Origin: Syntrophomonadaceae bacterium
GTDB taxonomy: Bacteria; Bacillota; Dethiobacteria; DTU022
Direction: 5' to 3'
Assembly: GCA_003554615.1 (NCBI GenBank)
Contig: PWGX01000002.1
Coordinates: 1 to 37,533, forward strand
Length of the DNA: 37,533 bases
The translations under genes were made by a program, and so were the position numbers. Every line of letters starts with the position of its first letter. The first letter of the stretch is position 1. This document shows positions 8,584-15,868 of the stretch, one piece after another. The notes beneath the pieces are model-generated. The model was not told where the DNA came from. It worked only from the letters and a program-made list of their open reading frames with translations, and made no database searches.

Positions 8584-10167
8584 ATGAGTATTTACAAACC
8601 CAATGCTTCAGCCGCAACCTTAACCAAGAACCGGACGGAAGGCTCGATCAACCCTTACAGCGGAATGTGTGTGACCTGTATTGATGGCTGTGTGGGAATG
8701 TGTGAAATCGGAAAATCGGCCTACCGCGGCCATGAAACCCTTTACCCCCAGCCTTTTGGTATCATTACCACCGCTTCTGAGAAAAAATACCCCGTCGATT
8801 ATTCTCATTTTTCGATCATGGGCACCATGATGGGAGCTAAAGGTATAGAGGCAGATACTGAAAAGGCAATCTTTCCTAATGTGGAATTGGGACGGTCAAT
8901 TGGTAAGAATAAAGATATCAGGGTGAAACTGCCTGTTGTTATATCCGGTATCGGTTCTACCGATGTAGCCAGGAATAACTGGGAAAGTTTGGCAGCCGGT
9001 GCAGCGCTTTGTGGGATTATCCTGACTGTTGGTGAAAATGTCAGCGGCATGGATGAAGATGCGGTACTAGAGAACGGCCGCGTAGTCAAAACGTCTGACT
9101 TAAAGCGCCGGGTGGAATTATTCAAAAAGTGGCAGGTGGGCGGCTGCGGTGCCATAGTGGTCCAGGCTAATGTAGAAGACAGCCGACTGGGAACCCTTGA
9201 ATATGCGCTTGAACAGCTGGATGTTGATGCTGTGGAACTGAAGTGGGGCCAGGGCGCTAAAGATATTGGCGGCGAAGTTAAAATCAAAAGCTTGGATAAA
9301 GCCCTGATGTTGAAGAAGAGAGGATATGTTGTTTTGCCCGATCCGGAGGATCCCCATGTGGCCGAGGCCTTCCGGCGTGGAAGCTTTAAAGAATTTGAAC
9401 GCCATTCTTTGCTGGGCATCGTTGACGAGGAATCATTTCTGCAGAGGGTGAAAAGCCTGAGAGAAGCGGGGGCAAGGAATGTATTTTTAAAGACCGGAGC
9501 TTATAGGCCGGCCGATCTGGCCAGGGCCTTGCGGTTTTCTTCCCTGGCTGACATAGATCTTGTTACCGTGGACGGGGCAGGCGGAGGGACAGGCATGAGC
9601 CCCTGGCGGATGATGAACGAATGGGGTGTTCCCTCAGTAGAGCTGCATTCTCTTCTTTACAGCTATTGTGAGAAGTTAAAAGCCAAGGACCATTATATGC
9701 CCGATATTTCTTTAGGGGGAGGTTTTGCTTTTGAAGACCAGATTTTCAAAGGACTGGCTATTGCCGCCCCCCATGTTAAGCTGATCGGCATGGCCAGGGC
9801 GCCGCTGGCTGCGGCAATGGTCGGGAAAACAATCGGTTCGAGGATAGCGGAAAACAAGCTCCCGGTATACGTGGAGCGCTTTGGTTCCGATGTTGAAGAA
9901 ATATTTGTGACTGCTTCCGAGTTGAAACATGAGCTTGGCAGTGACCTGTTTGAGGAATTGCCCCCCGGTGCACTGGGACTGTACACCTACTATGAACGTC
10001 TGGCCCAGGGCTTGAAACAGTTGATGTGTGGCAACCGCAAGTTTTCCCTGGAATATATATCCAGGGATGACATTGCCGCCCTGACAAAAGAAGCCGCAGA
10101 AATAAGCGGCATCAAACATGTTATGGATTTAGACAGGGAAGAGGCGGAACAAATCTTAGATTTTTAA
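8584..10167 (+). CDS. Glutamate-synthase-like FMN-binding oxidoreductase of unknown substrate
   Basis: This 527-residue protein contains the FMN-binding TIM barrel of glutamate synthase (GltB central domain). The barrel core is visible as DLVTVDGAGGGTGMSPW, the phosphate/flavin loop as DISLGGGFAFEDQ, and AAPHVKLIGMARAP further on. Two things are absent: the N-terminal glutaminase domain, and the CxxxxCP-type 3Fe-4S motif that normally follows the barrel. Instead the N-terminus has four cysteines in CVTCIDGCVGMC, which could hold a cluster. ATG 8584 has GGGGAG upstream. As last gene of the NuoEF-like operon it probably exchanges electrons with those subunits. Databases tend to name such proteins glutamate synthase, but the missing parts argue against that reaction. 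Confidence 0.82.
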   Translation: MSIYKPNASAATLTKNRTEGSINPYSGMCVTCIDGCVGMCEIGKSAYRGHETLYPQPFGIITTASEKKYPVDYSHFSIMGTMMGAKGIEADTEKAIFPNVELGRSIGKNKDIRVKLPVVISGIGSTDVARNNWESLAAGAALCGIILTVGENVSGMDEDAVLENGRVVKTSDLKRRVELFKKWQVGGCGAIVVQANVEDSRLGTLEYALEQLDVDAVELKWGQGAKDIGGEVKIKSLDKALMLKKRGYVVLPDPEDPHVAEAFRRGSFKEFERHSLLGIVDEESFLQRVKSLREAGARNVFLKTGAYRPADLARALRFSSLADIDLVTVDGAGGGTGMSPWRMMNEWGVPSVELHSLLYSYCEKLKAKDHYMPDISLGGGFAFEDQIFKGLAIAAPHVKLIGMARAPLAAAMVGKTIGSRIAENKLPVYVERFGSDVEEIFVTASELKHELGSDLFEELPPGALGLYTYYERLAQGLKQLMCGNRKFSLEYISRDDIAALTKEAAEISGIKHVMDLDREEAEQILDF

Positions 10168-10170
10168 CTG

Positions 10171-10193
10171 CCTGTTACGATATGGATAACAGG
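10171..10193 (+). terminator. Possible terminator of the redox operon
   Basis: CCTGTTA at 10171-10177 and TAACAGG at 10187-10193 form a perfect seven-base stem with a nine-base loop. It starts four bases after the FMN-protein stop and is followed by TCTTTCC. The stem is AT-rich and the T-tract is interrupted, so termination strength is uncertain. It overlaps the 3' end of the convergent iclR gene. Confidence 0.4.
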
Positions 10194-10996
10194 TCTTTCC
10201 CTTTGCTGTAGCCCATCTTGATTGAAGCTTTAGCGGCGATATCTGTTACTATGCCGGCCAGTTCTTGGTTGATATAATCTGCCGTGATCCGGTTATCGGG
10301 ACCGGAAACCCCGATGCTGGCAACGGCTTTGTTCTCATAGTTGAAGATTGGTGCGGCTATGCAGCGTACGTTTTCCTCCATTTCGCCCCAATCTAAGGCG
10401 TATCCCTGTTTCCTGGAGCGGGTCAGTTCTTTTTTTAGCTCTTTCGGGTCGCTAATAGTTTGGCTGGTGTATTTTTTTAACTCTATCCTGGGCAGGACAA
10501 GATCAAGTTCTTTTTCGGAAAGGTAGGCCAGCAGAATTTTCCCTGAAGCGGTACAGTGAACGGGCCCCCTGTTGCCAACCTCAGCAAACATTTTAACGAT
10601 GATATAGTTGTGCGATTCGATTTGATCGATGTAAACTATTTCGGTTTCATCCAAAACGGCAAGGTTGGCGGTTTCGTTGCACCGGTCTACCAGCTCTGTC
10701 AGAAATGGGCTGGCGATGGTCCTTATATCAGAATAAGAAAAAATATTATTGGCTACTTCCAGCAGTTTGAGGCCCAGCTGGTACTTGTTGGTTTCCGGAT
10801 CCTGCTCTACATAGCCACGTTTTAAGAGGGTATTTAAGAGCCGGTGCACAGTGCTGATTTTTAAATTTACACCTTCTGATAGTTCGCTGATGGTAACAGG
10901 GCGGCCAGCCTCGGCCATGTGCTCTACTATTGTCAGCGCCCTTTCCAGGGATTGCACGGTTTTGCCTTTTTCGATAATTGTTTTTTTATTATTCAT
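10175..10996 (-). CDS. IclR-family transcriptional regulator
   Basis: This 273-residue regulator has the IclR plan. An N-terminal winged helix-turn-helix spans about residues 13-75 (SLERALTIVEHM, ISTVHRLLNTLLKRGYVE). A C-terminal GAF-like effector domain follows, ending with the family pattern CIAAPIFNYENKAVASIGVSGP. Members bind small organic acids or aromatics and act as repressors or activators of nearby catabolic operons. The ATG at 10996 has GCGGAGGA upstream. The gene converges on the NuoEF/GltB-like operon with only seven bases between stops, suggesting, without proof, that it controls that operon. Its own promoter is a near-consensus site about 140 bases upstream. Confidence 0.93.
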   Translation of the reverse strand: MNNKKTIIEKGKTVQSLERALTIVEHMAEAGRPVTISELSEGVNLKISTVHRLLNTLLKRGYVEQDPETNKYQLGLKLLEVANNIFSYSDIRTIASPFLTELVDRCNETANLAVLDETEIVYIDQIESHNYIIVKMFAEVGNRGPVHCTASGKILLAYLSEKELDLVLPRIELKKYTSQTISDPKELKKELTRSRKQGYALDWGEMEENVRCIAAPIFNYENKAVASIGVSGPDNRITADYINQELAGIVTDIAAKASIKMGYSKGKDLLSIS

Positions 10997-11327
10997 TTAG
11001 TTCCTCCGCCCGGCATAAAACCGGGATCATGTTTTTATGAGCGGCCTGAGCAGCATGAAAATAAAAGTGCATAACAGGTGTTTGAGTAAAGATTGGCGGT
11101 AAAAAAAAAGGCTACCAGAGCACCATATTATAATCAGATCATAATTCGCTTTAGTTGTCCTGTCAAATTTGTTTATGGTTCCGATCCGGGCCATCAGCAC
11201 CATAACCTGCTGGGTGGTACCTGGTTTTAGTTATTGAATAGGCCGATTCAGCGGCAGGAGTAATGCCTGGTTAAAAAGAAGTAATAAAGAAGTAATATGG
11301 AAATGTAAGACAGCAGAGAAAAGGCAG
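10997..11327. other. 331-base intergenic region between iclR and the DUF2007-like gene
   Basis: It contains the minus-strand iclR promoter and about 135 bases of iclR leader. The leader includes a small CCCGG/CCGGG hairpin just before the iclR ribosome site and a run of nine Ts on the minus strand. I see no open reading frame, RNA gene or clear promoter for the rightward genes. Confidence 0.6.
11138..11166 (-). promoter_or_regulatory. Near-consensus sigma-A promoter for iclR
   Basis: Read on the minus strand, TTGACA (11161-11166) and TATGAT (11138-11143) are separated by exactly 17 bases. Transcription would start near 11131, giving a leader of about 135 bases before the iclR ATG. No promoter of comparable quality is visible for the rightward gene. 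Confidence 0.78.
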
Positions 11328-11591
11328 GTGGCCGTTGCGACAGTGATGCAAAACGACTGGGAAATCTTGGTTGAAGCCAGCAATGATGTAGAAGCGGATA
11401 TAATTTGCGGCTTTTTGCAGGAGAAGGGTATTCCGGCCCGAAAAGCGGACAGCAGTCCCTATACCGGTGCAATGCGGGTTATCGGCGGCCAGGCCATGGA
11501 AGTCCAGGTCCTGGTCCCCGGCCCTTTCCTGGAGCAGGCGGCTCAGTTAATGCTGGAGATCGACCCGGACTTAGAAATCGGTGATAGCTAG
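11328..11591 (+). CDS. Small DUF2007-like protein
   Basis: This is a protein of up to 87 residues resembling the DUF2007 (putative signal-transducing) family. The pattern is a short alpha/beta domain with the N-terminal phrase VEASNDVEADIICGFLQEKGIPA, truncated here by eye to its key part EADIICGFLQEKGI, and a C-terminal LVPGPFLEQA. No catalytic residues are apparent and the function of the family is unknown. The start is uncertain: GTG at 11328 has AAAGG four bases upstream, while ATG at 11346 has no good ribosome site. It lies just upstream of the PAP2 phosphatase gene, probably in one transcript. Confidence 0.7.
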   Translation: MAVATVMQNDWEILVEASNDVEADIICGFLQEKGIPARKADSSPYTGAMRVIGGQAMEVQVLVPGPFLEQAAQLMLEIDPDLEIGDS

Positions 11592-11622
11592 TAACAGAAC
11601 AAGGCGGGGAGGTAAAAGTAGC

Positions 11623-12609
11623 TTGAATTCTCCTGTAACAAAACCTTATTTTTCAGTTGATCCGAAGCGCGAATGGTTCTGGATTAAACTTTTGTGGGCG
11701 GTAACAATCGTGTCGGCGCTGATTTTGATTTTTGCCTGGCAGTTTACCCGGAGTGTGGAAATGATTGCCGCCCTTCAGCAGTGGCGAACGGTGTCCGGTG
11801 TGGAGGTGCTTTTTCGGGCCTTTACTTTTTTAGGCGATGACGAATTTTTCATGGTTCTTTTTAGCGTTTTAATCTGGTGTGTAAGCAAAACCCTTGGTTT
11901 TTGGGGCGCGTTTGTCCTTCTTAGCTCCGCTACCTGCAGCAACCTGATTAAAGACATAACCCTGCTGGAAAGGCCCCCGATTGAAGGAATCGAACATCCC
12001 CCGGGCAGTTATGCTTTCCCCAGTGGGCATACCCTGACTGCAGTTACAGTCTGGGGTTATCTTGCTGTAAGGATTCAGAACAGGGCTTTCTGGGTTTGGA
12101 CTTTTATAGCTGTTGTAATGATTGCTTTTTCCAGGCTGGCCCTGGGATACCACTTTCTGGGTGATGTCCTGGGTGGGTTTGTTTTCGGCATTCCTTTCCT
12201 GCTTTTCTTTTTGTGGATCAGTGCCAGGATTTATGAAAAGGGTTTGCTGGAACGGTATTCCACACCGGCCCTCCTTGTTATTTCTCTGGCCTTTCCGATC
12301 TTGCTGGCAGCTGTGCTGCCGGGAACCGATCCGCCAAAGATCCTGGGATATCTGGGTGGAGCATCCTTTGGTTATCTGCTGGAAAAAGAAAAAGTGGGAT
12401 CTCTTGTTTCAGCACCCCTGCCTTTCCAGGTGCTGAAAACGCTGGTGGGCCTGGCTGTCCTGTTCGGCATTATCCTTGGTTTGGGGGGCGTGCTCCCGGC
12501 AGAGATAACTCACCTTGGTTTCACCAGGTATGCCCTGGGCGGGTTATGGGTGACATTAGGTGCGCCGTTTTTGTTTGTCTATCTCAATTTATCTTCAAGA
12601 AAAGAGTAG
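11623..12609 (+). CDS. PAP2-family membrane phosphatase
   Basis: This is an integral-membrane phosphatase of the type 2 phosphatidic acid phosphatase family, which dephosphorylates lipid phosphates such as phosphatidate or undecaprenyl pyrophosphate. All three catalytic motifs are present: KDITLLERP, PSGHT, and SRLALGYHFLGD, with the active-site histidines in the last two. About eight membrane helices are predicted; three or four after the catalytic region form an extra C-terminal half of unknown role. TTG 11623 is preferred because GGGGAGG lies ten bases upstream. The ORF-track GTG at 11581 would overlap the previous gene and lacks a ribosome site. Which lipid it uses cannot be told. Confidence 0.9.
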   Translation: MNSPVTKPYFSVDPKREWFWIKLLWAVTIVSALILIFAWQFTRSVEMIAALQQWRTVSGVEVLFRAFTFLGDDEFFMVLFSVLIWCVSKTLGFWGAFVLLSSATCSNLIKDITLLERPPIEGIEHPPGSYAFPSGHTLTAVTVWGYLAVRIQNRAFWVWTFIAVVMIAFSRLALGYHFLGDVLGGFVFGIPFLLFFLWISARIYEKGLLERYSTPALLVISLAFPILLAAVLPGTDPPKILGYLGGASFGYLLEKEKVGSLVSAPLPFQVLKTLVGLAVLFGIILGLGGVLPAEITHLGFTRYALGGLWVTLGAPFLFVYLNLSSRKE

Positions 12610-12727
12610 GCGGTTAACTAGTATTAGTTTGGGGTATAAATATTTTACCGCTCCTTTATCGCATTTATAGTAAAGATGGTTTATAATATGATATGGAAAT
12701 GGCTGTTTTTTTTGGAGGTGAAAGGTT

Positions 12728-12919
12728 TTGATCGGTGGAAAGATCGGTTTGTGGGAAATTTTACTGGTTCTCGTAGTGGCCCTGATTATTTTTGGACCGA
12801 ACAAGCTGCCTGAAATGGGCCGTTCAATAGGTAATGGGTTAAAGGAATTTAGGAAAGCGACAAAAGAACTCAAAGATTCAATCAGTCTTGATGATAACGA
12901 AACTGATAAAAGCAGTTAA
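12728..12919 (+). CDS. tatA: Sec-independent translocase subunit TatA/E, first copy
   Basis: This 63-residue protein is the pore-forming Tat component. It has a short N-terminal region, one membrane helix (WEILLVLVVALIIFG), the characteristic FGPNKLPEMGR hinge, and an amphipathic then acidic tail. The TTG at 12728 is fixed by GGAGGTGAAA upstream. It is followed by a second tatA-like gene and then tatC, so a full minimal Tat system (TatA/TatC) is encoded here for export of folded cofactor-bearing proteins. Confidence 0.93.
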   Translation: MIGGKIGLWEILLVLVVALIIFGPNKLPEMGRSIGNGLKEFRKATKELKDSISLDDNETDKSS

Positions 12920-13007
12920 CAATTGGTTTCCCTGTTTGAAGATTTTGTGTTACAATGTCTTAAAATAGGCATAAAATGTTTTGATTCTCTTTTGAGGAGG
13001 ATGTGTT

Positions 13008-13196
13008 ATGTTAGGAAGAATCGGAGCTACAGAAATAATTGCCATTTTGGCTGTAATCCTTTTAATATTTGGCTCTACCAAACTTCCCGAACTCGCCAAG
13101 GCGATTGGGAAGAGCGTTGTAGAACTCAAAGAAGGATTAAAAGGAAGCTCTACATCCGACGAGTCGACCACCCCAAACTCCGAAACTGAAAAATAA
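13008..13196 (+). CDS. tatA: Sec-independent translocase subunit TatA/E, second copy
   Basis: This 62-residue TatA-type protein has one membrane helix (TEIIAILAVILLIFG), the hinge FGSTKLPELAKAIG, and a charged amphipathic helix ending in a Ser/Thr-rich tail. GAGGAGG precedes the ATG. It differs from the first copy at many positions, including GST in place of GPN in the hinge, so the two may have separate roles or belong to a mixed complex. The 88-base gap from copy one shows no clear terminator. Confidence 0.93.
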   Translation: MLGRIGATEIIAILAVILLIFGSTKLPELAKAIGKSVVELKEGLKGSSTSDESTTPNSETEK

Positions 13197-13281
13197 GGCG
13201 GCTGATTGGTCGTAAGCGGAGTTTAGCTAAACAGGGGGGATTATTAACAGTGCCGGGAATGCCGGGAGGTATTCAAAACGA

Positions 13282-14016
13282 GTGGTTAATAATAAAGACG
13301 GCACAATGCCCGTCCTTGAACATCTTTCAGAATTGCGCCTGCGCCTGGTTATCTCGGCAGGCGCTTTGCTTGTTGCATCGGGTATTTGCTTTACGTACAT
13401 CGAACGTATCCGTTCCATACTGACCATCCCGCTGGAAGGGAAACAGCTTATATATCTATCTCCCCCCGAAGCATTCACGGCCAACCTGAGATTGGCTCTG
13501 TTCAGCGGGTTGGTGGTTTCACTTCCGGTTATCCTTTATCAGATATCCGCTTATATTTTTCCCGGCCTGACCCGCAACGAAAAGAAATTTTACGTTGCCG
13601 TTTTATTTGGGATTATTGTACTTTTTTCGGCCGGGATAGTTTTTGCCTACCAGATTGTGTTTCCCTTCACCCTGCGTTTTTTTCTGCAGTTTGCCGACGC
13701 CAGGCTTGATCCGCAGTTTACGATTACCGAGTACATATCATTCGTGATTTCTTTTCATCTGGCTTTTGGTGCCGTGTTTCAACTGCCTTTGTTAACCTGG
13801 GCCCTGGGCAAACTTGGCCTTTTAACGACGCAGTTCCTGAGGCGGCACAGGAAAATCGCCCTTTTGATCATGCTGGTTTTATCGGCGATTATTACACCTC
13901 CAGATATTATATCCCAGGTGGTCATGATTTTGCCGCTGGCTTTTCTTTACGAACTGGGAATTATTATGGTTCTAATCAGTGAAAGAAAGCGGCTGAAGGT
14001 GCAGGAAGAGCAGTAA
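13282..14016 (+). CDS. tatC: Sec-independent translocase subunit TatC
   Basis: TatC is the receptor for twin-arginine signal peptides. This 244-residue protein has the N-terminal signature MPVLEHLSELRLRL, about six membrane helices, and the cytoplasmic loop YQISAYIFPGLTRNEKK with the conserved FPGL and E. The GTG at 13282 is about a dozen bases after GGGAGG, so the ATG at codon 9 (MPVLEHL) remains a possible alternative start. It completes the tatA-tatA-tatC set. The following mobA gene suggests that molybdoenzymes may be among the exported substrates, but no such enzyme is encoded in the window. Confidence 0.95.
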   Translation: MVNNKDGTMPVLEHLSELRLRLVISAGALLVASGICFTYIERIRSILTIPLEGKQLIYLSPPEAFTANLRLALFSGLVVSLPVILYQISAYIFPGLTRNEKKFYVAVLFGIIVLFSAGIVFAYQIVFPFTLRFFLQFADARLDPQFTITEYISFVISFHLAFGAVFQLPLLTWALGKLGLLTTQFLRRHRKIALLIMLVLSAIITPPDIISQVVMILPLAFLYELGIIMVLISERKRLKVQEEQ

Positions 14017-14043
14017 TATTTATTACACGGGCGGGGTGGAATA

Positions 14044-14685
14044 TTGAGCGGTACCGAGCATAATTTCAACGAGGGCTGCAAAGGGGCCATTATTCTTGCG
14101 GGAGGCGACAGCAAACGTCTCGGCCGGCCCAAAGCCCTGCTCGATTTCAACGGACGCCCGTTGATTGCCCTGATGGTCGAGTGGCTTGGCAAACTGTTCC
14201 CGGATATCACCGTGGTTACCGATCGCCCGGAACTCTACAGCGATTTGCCCGTCCGACTGACCGGGGATCTGTTAAAGCAAAAAGAGAAAAGCCCCCTGCG
14301 GGGTATCCATGCCGGCCTGAGCGTATCTTCCCATCCCTACCAGTTTGTTGCCGCCTGCGATATGCCCTTTTTAAACCTGGAGCTGATCAAATACATGGGC
14401 CGGTTTGCTCCTGATTATGATGCGGTGGTTCCCCATGTCGGGGGAGAGTACTTTCAGCCTCTGCATGCCTTTTACAAGCGCACATGTATTGATATAATCG
14501 AAAGACAGGTGAACCGGGGCCATTATAAAGTTAGTGATTTTTACCGGAATTTGAAGATCAAGTTTATCTCTCGCTCAGAAATAGCCAGGCATGATCCGGA
14601 TCAGGAATCATTTATTAATATTAATACCTGGGAAGATTATGAACAGGCTCTTCTAAAGATGGCCCGCAGAAAGAAGTCCAGTTGA
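14044..14685 (+). CDS. mobA: Molybdenum cofactor guanylyltransferase
   Basis: MobA adds GMP to molybdopterin to give the bis-MGD-type cofactor. This 213-residue protein has the nucleotidyltransferase signature ILAGGDSKRLGRPKALL near the N-terminus, the metal-binding AACDMPF in the middle, and PLHAFYKR after it. Homology to other NTP transferases (MocA-like, CTP-using) is possible, but the GG-x-S-x-R-x-G-x-x-K-A pattern and length fit MobA. The start is a TTG at 14044 with GGGGTGGA just before it. It is 27 bases from tatC and followed 19 bases later by the CofE-like gene. Confidence 0.85.
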   Translation: MSGTEHNFNEGCKGAIILAGGDSKRLGRPKALLDFNGRPLIALMVEWLGKLFPDITVVTDRPELYSDLPVRLTGDLLKQKEKSPLRGIHAGLSVSSHPYQFVAACDMPFLNLELIKYMGRFAPDYDAVVPHVGGEYFQPLHAFYKRTCIDIIERQVNRGHYKVSDFYRNLKIKFISRSEIARHDPDQESFININTWEDYEQALLKMARRKKSS

Positions 14686-14704
14686 AAAGGAGGAACTTAG
14701 GATA

Positions 14705-15868
14705 ATGAAAATACCTGACTACATAGGATCGCTGGCTTTTGGATTGAAGATGGGCGTAATATTACCGGGAATGGATATTGCGGAAGAAGTAATTAAAGCG
14801 CTGTCCTGTTGCAGTCGCGATGGTTTGCTTGAGGACAACGACGTGATCTGCATTACCGAGTCCATCGTGGCCCGGGCCCAAAACAATTATATCACCGTTG
14901 ATGATATTGCCCGGGAAATAAAAGAAAAGCTTGGCTTAACCGAGAAAAGCAGGTTGGCGGTGGTCTTCCCGATTGCCAGCCGCAACCGGTTTTCCATGAT
15001 CCTGAAAGGTCTGGCCAGGGCTGTTCCCCGGGGGGAAGTGGTGGTCCAGCTTTCTTTCCCGGCTGATGAGGTAGGCAACCAGGTCATAGATCCGGGGTTT
15101 GCAGAACAGCTGGGTAAAGCCGAGATTACCCTGGAAGATCTGGGCGGGCGCAGTTTCAAGCACCCGGTCACCGGGGTCGATTATATCGATCTTTACCGTA
15201 ATATTATTAATGAGGAAGGGGCAAAACCGGTTATTTTTCTATCCAACAATCCCCGGAGTGCCCTTGGATATGAACCCGAGGGAGTAATTGCTGCTGATAT
15301 CCATACCAGGGCAGCTACTAAAAAAGCCATTTCTTCCCGTTTTGCCAATTGCGTTACCCTGGATCAGCTTTTTAACGAGGGTGAAGTTTACTCTGAATGG
15401 GGCCTGCTTGGCAGCAACATGTCATCTGGCGAAAGGCTCAAGCTGGCGCCTCGTGAAGGAGAACAGCTGGTCAAGGATATTCAGTTCAGGATCAAAGAGC
15501 AGTTTAGCCATGAAGTTCAGGTCATGATCTATGGGGATGGGGCCTACCTTGATCCTACCAGCGGTATATATGAACTTGCCGATCCGCGGGCCGCTTTCGC
15601 CGCCACCGACGGCCTGAACTGCCTCAGGGAAGGTGTTAAATACAAGTACCTTGCCGATCAATGCTACCATGAAGAGCATAAGACAGCCGAAGAAATTGAA
15701 GCTATCCTTACCGAAAGCGCCAAAAGCAAGTTGGCCCAGGATTGCATGGAAAGAGAAGGGACCACCCCCCGGCGTATGGAAGATGTTTTAGCCAGCCTGG
15801 CCGATCTGGTCAGCGGTTCGGCTGATGCCGGGACCCCGGTCGTGGTGGTGAAGAATTTCCTTGTATAG
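14705..15868 (+). CDS. CofE-like (coenzyme F420-0:glutamate ligase family) protein
   Basis: This 387-residue protein resembles the F420-0:gamma-glutamyl ligase family. The N-terminal part has the family-type segment NDVICITESIVARAQ, and SNNPRSALGYEP and YGDGAYLDP further on. It is longer than archaeal CofE (about 250 residues). No other F420 biosynthesis genes are visible and this lineage is not known to me to make F420, so the true substrate may be another carboxylate plus an amino acid. The ATG has AAAGGAGGA upstream. Its last 59 bases overlap the convergent lnt gene. Confidence is good for the family and low for the reaction. Confidence 0.75.
   Translation: MKIPDYIGSLAFGLKMGVILPGMDIAEEVIKALSCCSRDGLLEDNDVICITESIVARAQNNYITVDDIAREIKEKLGLTEKSRLAVVFPIASRNRFSMILKGLARAVPRGEVVVQLSFPADEVGNQVIDPGFAEQLGKAEITLEDLGGRSFKHPVTGVDYIDLYRNIINEEGAKPVIFLSNNPRSALGYEPEGVIAADIHTRAATKKAISSRFANCVTLDQLFNEGEVYSEWGLLGSNMSSGERLKLAPREGEQLVKDIQFRIKEQFSHEVQVMIYGDGAYLDPTSGIYELADPRAAFAATDGLNCLREGVKYKYLADQCYHEEHKTAEEIEAILTESAKSKLAQDCMEREGTTPRRMEDVLASLADLVSGSADAGTPVVVVKNFLV

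Noticed and set aside
8805-9419. 204-residue minus-strand ORF
   Set aside because: It is antisense to the FMN protein gene, has a low-complexity Ser/Pro-rich translation and no ribosome site; it is a shadow of the real gene.
7854-10167. An iron-only hydrogenase catalytic subunit in the NuoEF-like operon
   Set aside because: The H-cluster motifs are absent from the 226-residue subunit, and the next gene is an FMN barrel protein.
11212-11222. GGGTGGTACC, resembling a T-box antiterminator core
   Set aside because: The following bases do not continue as CGCGG, there is no Stem I or specifier loop, no terminator follows, and the downstream gene is not an aminoacyl-tRNA synthetase or amino-acid gene.
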